From NCBI GenBank assembly GCA_964030475.1, contig CAXIPT010000005.1, positions 5,660,875-5,724,874 of the forward strand: a stretch of 64,000 bases of DNA, given 5' to 3'. Each line of letters starts with the position of its first letter. Position 1 is the stretch's first letter. Below the pieces are notes generated by a model. It had not been told where the DNA came from and ran no database searches. It saw nothing but the letters and a program-made list of their open reading frames with translations. The position numbers were made by a program, and so were the translations under genes. This DNA comes from Tethya wilhelma (taxonomy: Eukaryota; Porifera; Demospongiae; Tethyida; Tethyidae). This document shows, in pieces, positions 1 to 11,600 of this stretch.

Positions 1-62
1 AAATTACAATAATAGAATTTTATTGCCTTTATGTTGTGACATGCAATGTCATATACGTATAC

Positions 63-1856
63 CTCACTGGTTTCATCTGGAAAGTAAACTTTGTGAAAGA
101 TCTGGGTTCTCTTGTTCTGGATGGCATCCACTTCAACCAAGTGTGGAGGATAGCGACGGGCACCATTACTGTAATTGTGGTGGAGAAAATGTTGCTTTAG
201 GTTTACAAATGCTTCATTTGGTAGGACAAATGTCTCACTGAATGGTCTTGTAGAGCCTCTGTTGGCAGTCTGTGGCGATTGTAACTCTGTGGACCTTAGA
301 ACGAAGGAACTGGTTCATCTCTTTCTGGAGAGTTGTGGAACAAGGGAAGAGTCCTGTAGCCAACCAGAGAAGCTCCCATCCTCTGTCTTCACTACCACGT
401 GCACGATTATTGTTTCCTGTTAGCTGTTTGATGAGCTGGCAATACACTTCATCACGGAGTTGTTCCTGGATAGGTTGATAATTAAAGTATAATTTGTAAA
501 ATGGCACACTATAAATATGTGTGTATAATTAATTCACTTACATGGACTAGAGCATGTTCAAAGATCTGATCAGTGAGATGATAATCAGTTGCAAGTCCAT
601 TATTCTCTGAGGGGTAGTCTCCCATGTACTTCATGATACGTACACCGTGGTTAAAGGGAAAAACCATAAAAAAGTTACCACAAACACATGCACCATAAAG
701 ATGCAAGCATGAATGCAGTTATGTAATCATCTACATTAGTTCTTCCTTTTCAATAAGGATATCTAGAAAAGACTGGCTGGCTTTCTGTTGAATCTCCTCT
801 GATTGAGACAAAAGCATCTTCAACAGAGGCTGCTTGATTGGTACCTATGGTTAAACAACAACAACAAACTTGGGAGTCAAAAAACATTCCACTACTCTGT
901 ATTTTGACTCACCCTGGAGAATGACCAAATTTCATCAGACTTCACGTACACCCTGCGAGAGAGGAGTTTTTTTGGATGTATTGGACGGAAGTGGTCGATG
1001 GAGAATTCCTTGAGAGTGTAGGGTTTACCCTGGTCCTTGAGCATGGCCTCTTGAGGTGCAGACTCAGGTGTGGCAATGATCTCTTCATCACTGGACTGAT
1101 CAGATAAATATCAACTTTAAATCTCTTATATGCATGTATAGCAAAACATTTTTGTTAAAAAATTCATTGTTATGAATGGGTAGTAGACTGCCAAAAGCAA
1201 TTAAATATCTCAATTTTGGCATATGACTACTTCATTCATGCAGTATTCATCCAAACAGTAGTGACAGGCTAACACCAGTATAGACACAACAGAAAATAAA
1301 ACATTGGTCCAGAATTTTCCAAATTCTCATGATAGAAGATCATGTGCATGCAAGCTCTTTATTGATTTCCTACCCAATCTGTCTGTGGTTCAGGTTCCAC
1401 AGAATGATCTTCCTGATGTGTTGGAGATGATGTTATCTCATCTGGCAGTTGTATAAAAGGATCTGCACTGATCTGGTCAGCAGAAGTAGTTTCTTGTACA
1501 CTCATCTGCTTAATATGTTCTTGATCAATGGTGTCTTTTACAGTGCTAGAACTACCAAGCTGTTGTGCTAAGCTATCAAGAACTTGTACACTGTGAAGAA
1601 TGGATAAAAATTTATCAAAATTATGTGGATCCTCTTCAATTTTCATGTGGATATCGAGCAAAAGATAAGTAGCTCTGTTTTCCTCAGAGTTATAGCACCC
1701 AATATTCTGTGCATTTTTTGAGTTTTGCAATGATATTAAGTTCTCTTGAAATGCTTTTCTGGCTACCACTTCCACAACTGGTGATACCGCTTTCACTAGA
1801 CGATCAAAATTTTCTTGGAGACGTTCAGAAGGATTAGTAGTACTGGCTGTAGCCAT
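63..1856 (-). CDS. CARD-like module fused to myosin VII MyTH4 domain (partial, runs off left edge)
   Basis: Exons, from the start: 1374-1856, 913-1095, 763-844, 542-639, 239-465, 63-168; 393 codons in the window, open to the left. Exon 1 (161 codons) has a helical CARD-like domain at about residues 10-95 (conserved pieces [27 protein letters not shown]), then an acidic, Ser/Thr-rich linker. It ends TGG/GTAGGA in phase 0 and the next exon opens in phase 0 with the myosin VII pre-MyTH4 segment ([16 protein letters not shown]), followed by MyTH4 ([29 protein letters not shown]) and the start of FERM (HKVYFPDET). The intron 640-762 is AT-AC. Families: CARD-like domains recruit partners in death and immune signalling; MyTH4-FERM binds microtubules and cargo. 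Inference: an adaptor without motor. If the 1374 donor (weak) is not used, exon 1 alone gives a 165-residue CARD protein. Confidence 0.65.
640..762 (-). other. AT-AC (U12-type) intron in MyTH4-2
   Basis: No GT-AG pair fits the conserved [11 protein letters not shown] reading. On the minus strand the intron begins ATATCCTTAT (matches the U12 donor consensus ATATCCTT) and ends at AC, with a CCTTTAAC branch-like motif at 650-660 about 10 bases before the end. The same intron sits at 27489-27583. Confidence 0.8.
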
Positions 1857-2238
1857 CTCTTGAGGGCCATTTCAGTTGTCTCAATAACTCTGGCCCAAAA
1901 CGGAAGTAATACTGGTCTTATTGGTATTGTAAGTAGCTATAGTTGATAAAACAGTCATCTATATAACGTCATCTTTAGTCTGAAACTCAGTATAATATAA
2001 TATGTACATGTACTATCTCTTACTTGTGGTTTAGATGTTTATCTTTCACACAATGTGGCATGTTGTTGTCTGTTTTTCTTTCAGTATGAGATTAATTTTG
2101 TGATTTAACACATTGTGCTATTATATTATAATGCATGTTCTAGATCTCAATTAAAGTTATTTGTTAAAATTATATTGCATGTGGGTAGTCTGTGTCACTG
2201 TGAAATTATCACTGACTCTTAGTTTCGTAAACTGAGTC
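1857..2238. promoter_or_regulatory. Shared spacer between two divergent CARD-like genes
   Basis: 382 bases separate the two start codons (1856 on minus, 2239 on plus), so both promoters should lie here. No clear TATA or initiator could be chosen. A 24-base piece at 1893-1916 matches, with one difference, 2560-2583 inside exon 1 of the plus-strand gene, a trace of the duplication that made the pair. Confidence 0.45.
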
Positions 2239-4809
2239 ATGGCTACTGGTTCACCAGAATACAGAGCTTTTCAGTCAAATTATGAACGTCTTGTAAAAGC
2301 AGTTACACCTGTTATAGCAGAAGTGGCTAGAAAAGCATTTCAAGAGAAGTGGATATCATCGCAAAATCTTAAAGATGCCATCAATAATATGTACCCTGTG
2401 TCTGAGGAGAACAGAGCAAGCAAACTTTTGTTTCAAATTCTGTACAAAATCGAAGAAAATCCTGCTCATTTTGATAAGTTCCTATCCATAATGCAAAGTA
2501 TTCCATTACTTAGGAGTTTGGAAGAAGATCTTAGGAGCTCAGTCTGTCATGGAGATACTGCCCAAAATGGAAGTAATACTGGTGAGCAGTCATCGTCATC
2601 TGCACTGATGGAAGAGAATGTATGTGTTTAGAAAACTAATCGATTTTGTTCTTGAATTAATCTGCCAATGTTACTTGTTCAATAGGTGCAAAAAGAAAAA
2701 TATCAAATCCGAAGTGCTTTCAAGAATCAAGAGGCTGAAAGTATTTATAAAGCAGACCTAATGGTAGTGAATGAAACTATCAAGAGCAAGTCTATTGAGG
2801 ACTCAAACATTGCTAGTAAGTCAGATACAACCAGATTAACTCCTCTACTACTATAAAAGAACAATTGACTCTGGCCATGCATTGAGCCAACTTCTATTGT
2901 CTATCGTACAAGTAAAATGGGTCTAGAAAAGTTTAAGCTGACATAGGTTTATACTGGAGATCATGAATTGTGCTTTTCAAGCAAGACTGATGGGTGCATG
3001 GGGGTGATTAACATCCATGATTTCTCGTTCTCTCTTCAGTCTCTTTTTAATTTCCTCTAGGTGTTGGTTCTGCCACACTCCTACCTGATGAGTCGGAAGA
3101 GGAAGACTTGTCTCGGTACAAGTTTGCCAAGTTTGCTGCCACTTACTTCCAGGGACAGGCCACATCCACCTACATTAGACGACCACTTCGTCAACCACTG
3201 CTGGGTCTCAAGAACGATCAGGATAGAACTGTTAGTGCAATAAAATTGTACCACAGACTAGTATAATGCGTTATATTTAGCCTTCTATTTATTCTCCTGC
3301 ATGTAGGCTGCCATGGAGATTTGGATCATGATTCTTCGCTTCATGGGTGATCTAGCTGAACCAAAACTACCTGAAGCCCCTGATCTAAAGGAGCAGAGTC
3401 TTGGAAAGAGCTTGAAAGAGTCCACTGGACAGAAATTTGAGTCTCAGGTTGCGGCACTAAGTTTAAGTCATGCATGACTCTGTTGAGGTGTAGAATGTGT
3501 TAATTGAGAACTTTTAATTTTCAGACTTTTTTTTCCAAAGGCAACTGGTGAATCAGGAAGTGAGAAACAAAAAGGAACCCTTCGAAAACGCTTGTTCTTG
3601 AAGAAGAAGTCCAAACTGACACCAGACATGGTTGAACAGATCAAGGACTCAAGTGAAGATCTTGAAGCCTCAGTAGCCATTCATCGACCAACCACTAACC
3701 TGGAGAAACTTCACTTCATCATTGGCTATGGTATTCTCAAACCAGAACTGAGGTATAAAACTTGTCATCAAGATGTGTCATAGATTAATCAGTTTTCATT
3801 TTTATTTTTCATGTATAGAGATGAGATCTACTGTCAGATCTGCAAACAGTTGAGTATGAACCCCTCCAAGCTTTCTCATGCTCGAGGCTGGGTTCTTCTC
3901 TCCCTCTGTGTCGGCTGTTTTGCTCCTTCCTCTCGTCTCACAAAGTACCTTCGTTGTTTCATCAGTGAGGGGCCTCCTGGCTACGCTCCTTACTGTGAGG
4001 AGAGACTGAGGAGGACCATGATGAATGGAGTGAGACACCAGCCTCCTTCTTGGTTGGAACTACAGGTGAGTTTTACAACACTGAATGCACACATAACTTG
4101 ATTCATTTGCACTTTGTACAGGCTACAAAATCTAAGAAGCCACTAATGCTGCCTATCACCTTCATGGATGGTAACACAAAGACACTCCTTGCTGACTCAG
4201 CCACCACTGCCAAAGAACTTTGTTCTCAGCTTTCTGAGAAGATTGGACTCAAAGATTCCTTTGGATTCTCACTCTACATTGCTCTGTTTGACAAGGTATG
4301 GCCTAATTCCAATCAGCACAGCTGATGGTTTAGTGTCACTATGATTGCAACACAGGTGTCATCACTAGGAAGTGGAGGAGACCATGTAATGGATGCCATT
4401 TCACAGTGTGAGCAGTATGCCAAAGAGAAAGGAGCACAAGAGAGAAATGCACCATGGAGGCTTTTCTATCGCAAGGAGATATTTGCTCCATGGCACAACC
4501 CAGCGGATGATCCTGTTGGAACAAACCTCATCTTCCAACAAGTGGTTCGAGGGATCAAATTTGGAGAGTATCGCTTCGAGAAGGCAAGATTTCATTATGT
4601 TTTGTGCCACAGAAGTTTGATTTTTTAATTGTTCACAGAATGAAGATCTGGCTGCTATTGCTGCTCAGCAGTACTATGTTGAGATGGGTAACCAACTTCT
4701 TCAGGATCGCCTTATGCGTATGCTTCCTACTGTCATTCCTGACTCCTGCTTGGCTGGTGCAGGGACAGTGGAGAAATGGATGTCAATGGTTGTGGCCTCG
4801 TACAAGAGG
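2239..4809 (+). CDS. CARD-like module fused to myosin VII MyTH4-FERM (3' end missing)
   Basis: Exons: 2239-2619, 2686-2815, 3061-3230, 3307-3447, 3541-3752, 3819-4065, 4122-4295, 4356-4583, 4639-4809; 618 codons, all phases agree. Residues about 8-93 are a CARD-like domain, clearly related to the gene on the other side of the spacer; residues 128-170 a charged helical linker. The linker exon ends in phase 1 (GCTA/GTAAGT) and meets the phase-1 exon that opens MyTH4-1 in myosin VII ([11 protein letters not shown]). MyTH4 ([44 protein letters not shown]) and two-thirds of FERM ([25 protein letters not shown]) follow. The next FERM exon is absent: an N lies 14 bases into the intron at 4823. Odd: the normal donor after 3453 is CT, not GT; CAG/GTTGCG at 3447 restores the frame. 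Near-identical, inverted copy of 32.0-33.8 kb. Confidence 0.65.
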
Positions 4810-5019
4810 GTATGTATGGGGANCAAGTCTAGACATGAGACTTAATCACATATGTATACCTTTCAGCAAGAATTTATAAAAATTGACTAAGCACATCAAA
4901 CCCTATCACCACTGGTTAAAGTAATACACTAACTCTCACTGACCCCCTCTCACTTACCCCCTCCCACTAACCCCCTCCCACTAACCCCCCCCCAACTAGT
5001 ACAGTGAAGGGTGGCTCAC
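4810..5019. other. Truncation point with N and C-rich simple repeat
   Basis: The N at 4823 follows the last CARD-myosin exon and precedes the last kinase exon on the other strand. 4939-4992 is a CCCCCTCCCACTAA-type simple repeat. No continuation of either gene can be found here; a contig join is the simplest reading. Confidence 0.6.
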
Positions 5020-7431
5020 ATGTTGACGATGAAAGGGTGTGATATTGAGCAGAGGATGGACTTCTCACTGTTGACGTGCTCCACTTGTCTCAACCGAATC
5101 ACCTCCGATATTGTCATGATCTTTAGAGCAAAGAAGTTTCTTGTGGGAATGTCACGTGCTAAGACGACACGACCGAACGTGCCTGTACCTGTGAGGATGT
5201 GTGTGTGTGAGGGGTGAGGGTGTGAGGGTGTGAGGGTGTAAGGGGTGTGATGATGTGATCTGTGACTGTGTGAGGGTGTGTGTGTGAGGGTGTGAGGGTG
5301 TGAGAGTGTAATGATGTGATCTGCAAAGAAAATGCACAAAGTGTGATCACATGAATTTCTCTAAAATAAATGAAATTCACAGCACACACACTCACAACTC
5401 TGACACTATCAGACACATCCAATCTATGTTAATTCTTCATAATATTATTACAGAGTAACCTAGCAACAGCACATGCAAGAGGGCACACACTGGCTAGAGA
5501 TCCCAAACACATACCACTGTGCTGATCTATTTACAGTCCAAGGGAAACACAACAAGAATATCAATTGCCACACACGTACACACAATACACAAACACTAAT
5601 TATTCAATATATCGCATGCAATCGGGTACTTCACAACGCACAGAATTTTATCCACCAAAGAATGTTCATCCCACATACACAATGTCATGCATATGGACAT
5701 GCAGTCCATCATAATATTGCATACACTCACTGATGCACATATCCACATATGGTAGCCATCATAATATTACATCATATACTCCTGTACTGATGTATCCACA
5801 CATCACTGTAGGCATGACTTGTATGTACTATTCGTACATGCATGTTGTAACTACCAGGTAGACTAATGTATGGAGGTGTCAATGGAATGTCGGCTGATTC
5901 ATGCAAAAATAGCAGAAATAGTTTAAAAGCTAACAATTTGTGGGAGAGCAATTGTAAAATTTTTCTCTCACATTCTCCCACATCTTTGATTTAATTTCTT
6001 ATCACAACAACCACATCCCAGAGTCGATTGCTCCAGACAGTCCACTCAAACACTGACCACAAAGTCTGCAAACCAAGAACAACTGATGAAGATCAGCAAT
6101 TCCTGATCGAAACGTTGCAAACAAAAATTGCATCAAAACTGGTGTTATACCGAATAGTTTCAGTCAATCTACAACCAGTTAGCACCCGAATGATCCTATC
6201 TACTCATAACATTGGAAGAAAGAAGTCTGAAAGTTGTATTTGAGAATTGAGAGCAGAACAAACAGGCTTGAGAACACACTCTGGACTCTGACCTCCCCAG
6301 GTATACTAGCTCCTACAAGGTACACAGTCTCAGGCCATAATCACATTACCCCATTGTTTTGTACTTCCCTTCACTGGTTGTCATGGTTACAACAGTACAC
6401 ATGTTTATGATAAACCACAGCGCCTGCAGCTAGCTCAGTATGGTCATTGTATCAACCAGTGGGGCTATAAAATTACACCAAATTCATTTTTTAAGGCCTT
6501 CAGTAGTCCAAGGTGGTACCAATTGCACTGGCACTTTGATGTGCATTCTATAATGTACACACTTAGATATTGGAGGGAACAGAGAGAGAGATGAAAGACC
6601 CAGCCACAATTACTTTGCCATAAGATGTATGCAAACATCACAAGAAAGGGCAGAGTTCACTGGAGCACTTCCCAACCTTAGCTCCCAACCTTGTACTCCC
6701 AACAAGAAATACAATTTTTAATGACACTTTCGAAATAAACATTCTGAGAAAATATGTAAAAATGGTATGCTAGCAGATTCGCCTTGAATACAACACAGTA
6801 CAAAGTTCACTTCAGATTCTGGATTGAATATTCCATCAAGTAGCACTAACTTAATTTGTATCCCTCCAGAGCTAATATAGCTGGCAACCAGTCTCACCCT
6901 TAATGCCTTAAAAATACATTTCCCAAGAAACTCTGCACCACCATGCTCTCACACACACACACCTACACCTGTGCAAGAGAAGGCTATTACATGTAGATGA
7001 TATCACCAAGGTTCAGAGTTGGGTAATTTCATCTTTCACATACACACACACACACCATGCATCTAAGGATGGACTCAAATCCTGAAATGTACACAAATTC
7101 ATGAGACTAAAAGTCCACTGACCCTACAGAACATCCTGCCTGTTTTACTACTGCAGAGAGTCTATTTGAAAGAGCATACAAACAATTGAGGGCACCCAAT
7201 CAAGCTGCCCACACATTTATGCTTGTTTACACCTTAGGCCTTCTCTGGGTGTTTTGTAAGGTAATTAATAATTAGGTATCTGTTATGACATCATAGGTGT
7301 GGGACAATGAGGTATCTTAGAGACAGTGAATATTGTTGATGTGTTATTGTTTGGTAAGGACAGCTAAATAAATACTCCTTCAAATTGTTTACACAAGCCT
7401 AGAATTTTTTCAAACTCCTTCTGAATGACAG

Positions 7432-7523
<92 letters not shown>

Positions 7524-8346
7524 CCATCAATCAATTCCTCACCCCACACTCTCCACCTGGGCTCCCACTCAGTCATTACTAGCTACTTTAAGCCTACAGA
7601 GCAAATAATGTATGGAAAATGGGCAACTGCCATTCACTTCAATATGGTCTAAAACACAGAACTTCTACTAACTATTTTGGAATAAATCTAGCACAGCTCA
7701 ATCAAACACTTTTTGTCTTGAGGCATTAATGTTACACTCTCAAGGTATAGTGTTTTAAAGTTGCTTCCTCAAGTACTCTACTTGTTACTAAAACCAAGCA
7801 GTCATCTTGTTTACTGGTGTTGCATCATCTTCAGTCAATGTAGTGAGTACAACCAACAGAACAGAATTTCAAGGAGCCAACAAATCAGTTCACTGTGCCT
7901 TTGCTAATTGTTGTTAATTGCTTTCAACAAGCAAGCGAAAATTGTCTTGGAGTAAACAAGATTGTTTTGCAACACAAACAAGTCTTAGATATGCACATTG
8001 CCAACAACAGATTATCCATTGAAATGCATAAAGCACGACAATCAACTTTAAATTGAATTCCAATAAAACCACATCAAGGCAAAGGCTAGTAAATGATACC
8101 CTCTGGCCACACCTTTCTATTGACTTTTTACCACTGAATTGTTTCTTTTTCACCATTCAAAAGCTTACCTATCGTTTGCTGTATCTCTAATTCTCTCAGG
8201 GAATATTTTCTTGTGAACTTGGGCGTCTTTGCTGTTAATACTGGACTCGAACCCAAAGTAAATTCGCTTAGTTCGGCAGCAAGCTTCGTTGCAGCTTCAT
8301 GAGAAGCACTTTCTATGTCCATTTCAGCTTGGTTACTGCACGCCAT
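5020..8346 (-). CDS. PKA/PRKX-like AGC protein kinase, N-terminal exons only
   Basis: Exon 1 is 8169-8346 and exon 2 is 5020-5188, joined across a 3-kb intron: ATAG/GTAAGC meets CCTCACAG/GTACAGG and restores the glycine loop TIGTGTFGRV. Then come the ATP-binding lysine in FFALKIM, and EVIRLRQVEHV with the alpha-C region and HPFIVNM, all typical of cAMP-dependent kinase catalytic subunits, PRKX type. Only about 116 of about 350 residues are present; the catalytic loop, DFG and activation-loop exons are missing because the sequence runs into the N at 4823 after a good donor (ACAT/GTGAGC). So it is probably cut by assembly rather than dead. Residues 1-46 are a non-conserved N-terminus. The gene starts head to head with MFSD1. 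Confidence 0.75.
5195..5325. repeat. GTGAGGGT minisatellite
   Basis: Imperfect repeats of GTGAGGGT and a longer unit ending in GATGATGTGATCTG occur twice, beside exon 2 of the kinase inside its intron. Confidence 0.7.
5326..8168. other. Kinase intron 1, no gene seen
   Basis: The rest of the 3-kb kinase intron. A short open stretch at 6060-6170 reads TTDEDQQFLIETLQTK, which resembles tails often seen downstream of retroelement coding regions; too short to call. It also holds the (TC)n(AC)n tract at 7435-7520. Confidence 0.4.
7435..7520. repeat. (TC)n(AC)n microsatellite
   Basis: About 22 TC units followed directly by about 20 AC units; it creates long but meaningless reading frames on both strands. 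Confidence 0.95.
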
Positions 8347-8630
8347 ACTTAAATTTCAGCTCCGAGTGTTGGAGCCTCTCTCGTTAGTAAAAAATGACAG
8401 CTTCAACACAAACAGCAGACCTTTGACACATGGGGGCTTGTCTGCCAACCTTTTGACTTCACTTTTTACAAACCGCACAATTTTTGCCTCTCCAATTAAA
8501 CGAATGAGCCGTTACCGGTCATGTGCGAGAGATTACGAAGATATACGGAGCTAGAAATATTGAACTGGGAACATCACATGCTTGCTGAGAAGGGGTTGGT
8601 GCTTTGTTTCTAGGAACTTAACTGCTAAAA
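8347..8630. promoter_or_regulatory. Shared spacer, kinase and MFSD1
   Basis: 284 bases between divergent start codons. It should hold both promoters; no specific element is claimed. Confidence 0.45.
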
Positions 8631-11600
8631 ATGGAGACAGCAAGTGAAAGAGAGTCTCTTTTGCAAAAAGGAGCAGGTGAGTCATCTGCAAGAGAAGTTA
8701 ACTTTATCTCTTGACGAATTTACAAAGACTTGTGCTGGGAAAAGGGGGGTGCAAATCCATTGGAAAGCAGTTTGACCTGACACTACAACTGTACTATAAT
8801 ATGATTGTTTGAAATATCCACTTGCACCTGCACTCAATGCAAGACACAGGTAGCTGGGATGAAGTGTTGGAAGACTCCAGTCTCAAACCTTCCAAGCCAA
8901 GCACACAAGTGGCTGAAAAAGGAGGAAAGGAGAAGAAGGAACCAAAAAGAACTGCCAAAGACATCGCGAAAGAGTGGTCTGTAAAGATCTTGGTCATATT
9001 TTTGATGTGTATGTTGAGTTTCGGTAGCTACTACGTCTACGACAACCCAGCTGCGCTACAAAGTGTATTTACAAAAGTAAGTTTTGACCCTTGCAATGCA
9101 GCCTATTAGCATAATAATATTATGTATTTCTTCTCTCTTGTTGTATTATAGGTGTTGGGTATAGACAATTCACACTACTCTCTCTTCTATTCTGTCTACT
9201 CGTGGCCCAATGTCATTCTCTCCATCTTTGGTGGCTATCTTCTCGATCACGTGTTCGGTCTTCGAATAGGCACCCTCGTCTTCAGTGGGCTCGTGTGTGT
9301 CGGTCACCTCATCTTTGCTCTCGGAGCATTTGCTGGTAGCTTTGGAACGATGGTGGCCGGACGGTTCATATTCGGGTAAGATACCTTAACTTAGCTTGCG
9401 TGGGGTATAGATAAAATGATCTCTCCCACCCATATATATAGGTGGGATATAGTGTGGGGGGTACGCTAAATCCCTCCAATATATATGGGCGGGCAGGGCA
9501 AAATCTTGGCGTAACCCACGCTAAATATCCCACCCATATATATAGGAGGGATTTAGCGTAGGGGTACGCTATTTTCCTCCAATATATACGGGAGTGATTT
9601 AGTGTAGGGGTACGCTATTTTCCTCCTATATATATATAGGAAGGATATAGTGTAGGGGTACGCTATTTTCCTCCTAAATTTATCCAATGGGGAATTATCC
9701 TTTCCCTCAAGAGAATATAAAGTCACAAATTGGTATATTGATATTTATTATTTTGATGCTTTACTTCTTCATTTTTGTGTGTGTTCATGCTTGGCTCCTT
9801 TGAGTACAACTATGGTTAGGTTTTTTATGCACACAGGCTTGGTGGGGAGAATCTGGCCGTTGCTCAGAACAACTACGCCGTGTTGTGGTTCAAAGGGAAG
9901 GAGCTCAATATGGTGTTTGGCCTCCTCTTGTCTGTCTCAAGAATCGTAAGTCCTTTTTCTCACACCCTTTGTGAAGTTTCGTGAAGAACACCTCTCCATT
10001 GGTGGCCCACAGCAAGCAGGTTTCCTTTTTTTTTGTACCGATAAAAGCTAAATGTAATAGGCTGTTGCAGACAGATGGATTGTTCTCCAAAGAAATGTGT
10101 GTTGTTGTTTTTTCTTCCCAGATGTTTATAATATAAAGTATTCACTAGTGTGTGTTATCTGTTTGCATATTGACATGTATGTGTGTGTGTGTGATTATTA
10201 CAGGGTAGCACCGTTAACATGAACATCAACAATAAGCTCTATTCAAGTGCTTTCAATTTCATTCCCTCAAAATTTGCCCGACTGGGAGCAGTCTTATTGA
10301 TAGGTATACATACATACATACAACATTAGTCATGCATGCATGTAATACATAATGTAAAATATACCATATAGTGAGTAAATTTGGCGAATTGACAAATTAT
10401 TTTTCAAATTAGCAAACAGTTTTATGTACACACACATGCACACGTAAACAATGCAGCATGCGAAATTAAAATTGCCAAATTTAATATCACCAATCATGTT
10501 CAAATGGGAATTCACCAAATTTTAAGCCAGCCAAATTTACCCACTGTACAGTATTCTAGTGGTTCACACTCAACACCTTTCAATGCATTTGTCTTTCCTC
10601 GACATAAACCCCCCTCCCTCTGCCCAGGTTTTATTTTCTGTGCCTTGTCGTGGGTGTGTGGTGCAGTGCTGGGGGTCGTTGATAGGGTCAAAAGGAAAGA
10701 GACCAAGGATGAAGATGATGAGCAGAAGCTGTTGGAGGCGCTAGAGAATGAGCAGCTGAGTCGCTTTCAGAGATTCTTGAAGAACGGTAGACAGTTCTTT
10801 TCGGACATCATTCACTTCCCGTTCAGGCTCTGGCTGGTGTTCATCATCTGTGTGTTTTACTACGTCACGGTTTTCCCCTTCATCGCCTTAGCAACGTGAG
10901 TACAGCATGCTTCTTTTTTTTTTTTGATTTGTCAGAGTTTATGTATACTCTATCTTACTGTTGTACTGGGCTCTAATCTTTAATTTATGTTGTTGCTTGA
11001 TCTTTTGCATTGACAACCTTTACCAAACATGTTTAAGATTGACTGGGATGACTACATGTAGCATTCTGGCACAACCTGAACAGTACGGTAGTACTGGGTA
11101 CATAGGAATGGCACGGATGGCCCATTAGCGCAATACAAATATTCACGCGAATAACTCTGCAAAAACTGAGCGCTTGGCACTAAAAGGCTTCTCAAGCTAC
11201 TATTTAGCTCATTCTCTTTCTAACAAGCCCAAAAACATGGCCTAAAACCATCGCTAAAGTACCAAACTAAAATATGCCAAACCTCCAATTTTCTCCATCT
11301 TCTTCTTCTTCTTCTTCTTCTTCTATGTTATTTCGGCGTTTCTCGAAGACTGTTCATTTTCAGAAGCTGATTCTTGAACGAATATACTTAGATTCTTTGT
11401 CTTCACCCGCTTTTGATATCGCCTGCTCGTGTCTCTCATCTAGTGGCTAGATACAAGGCGAAAAGCTCCTTCTCCGTATGGCAGCCATTCATTTCTACAC
11501 TCATGCATAAATTCATAAGCTTCTTGAAAATTTCGGTGACGACCCTTTCCAGATAGGCAGGTGTGCGTTATTTGGAATTCGGATATTCGCTTCCTACCTG

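Noticed and set aside
7364..7652. Open frames over the TC/AC tract on both strands
   Set aside because: Pure dinucleotide translation; no splice or family signal.
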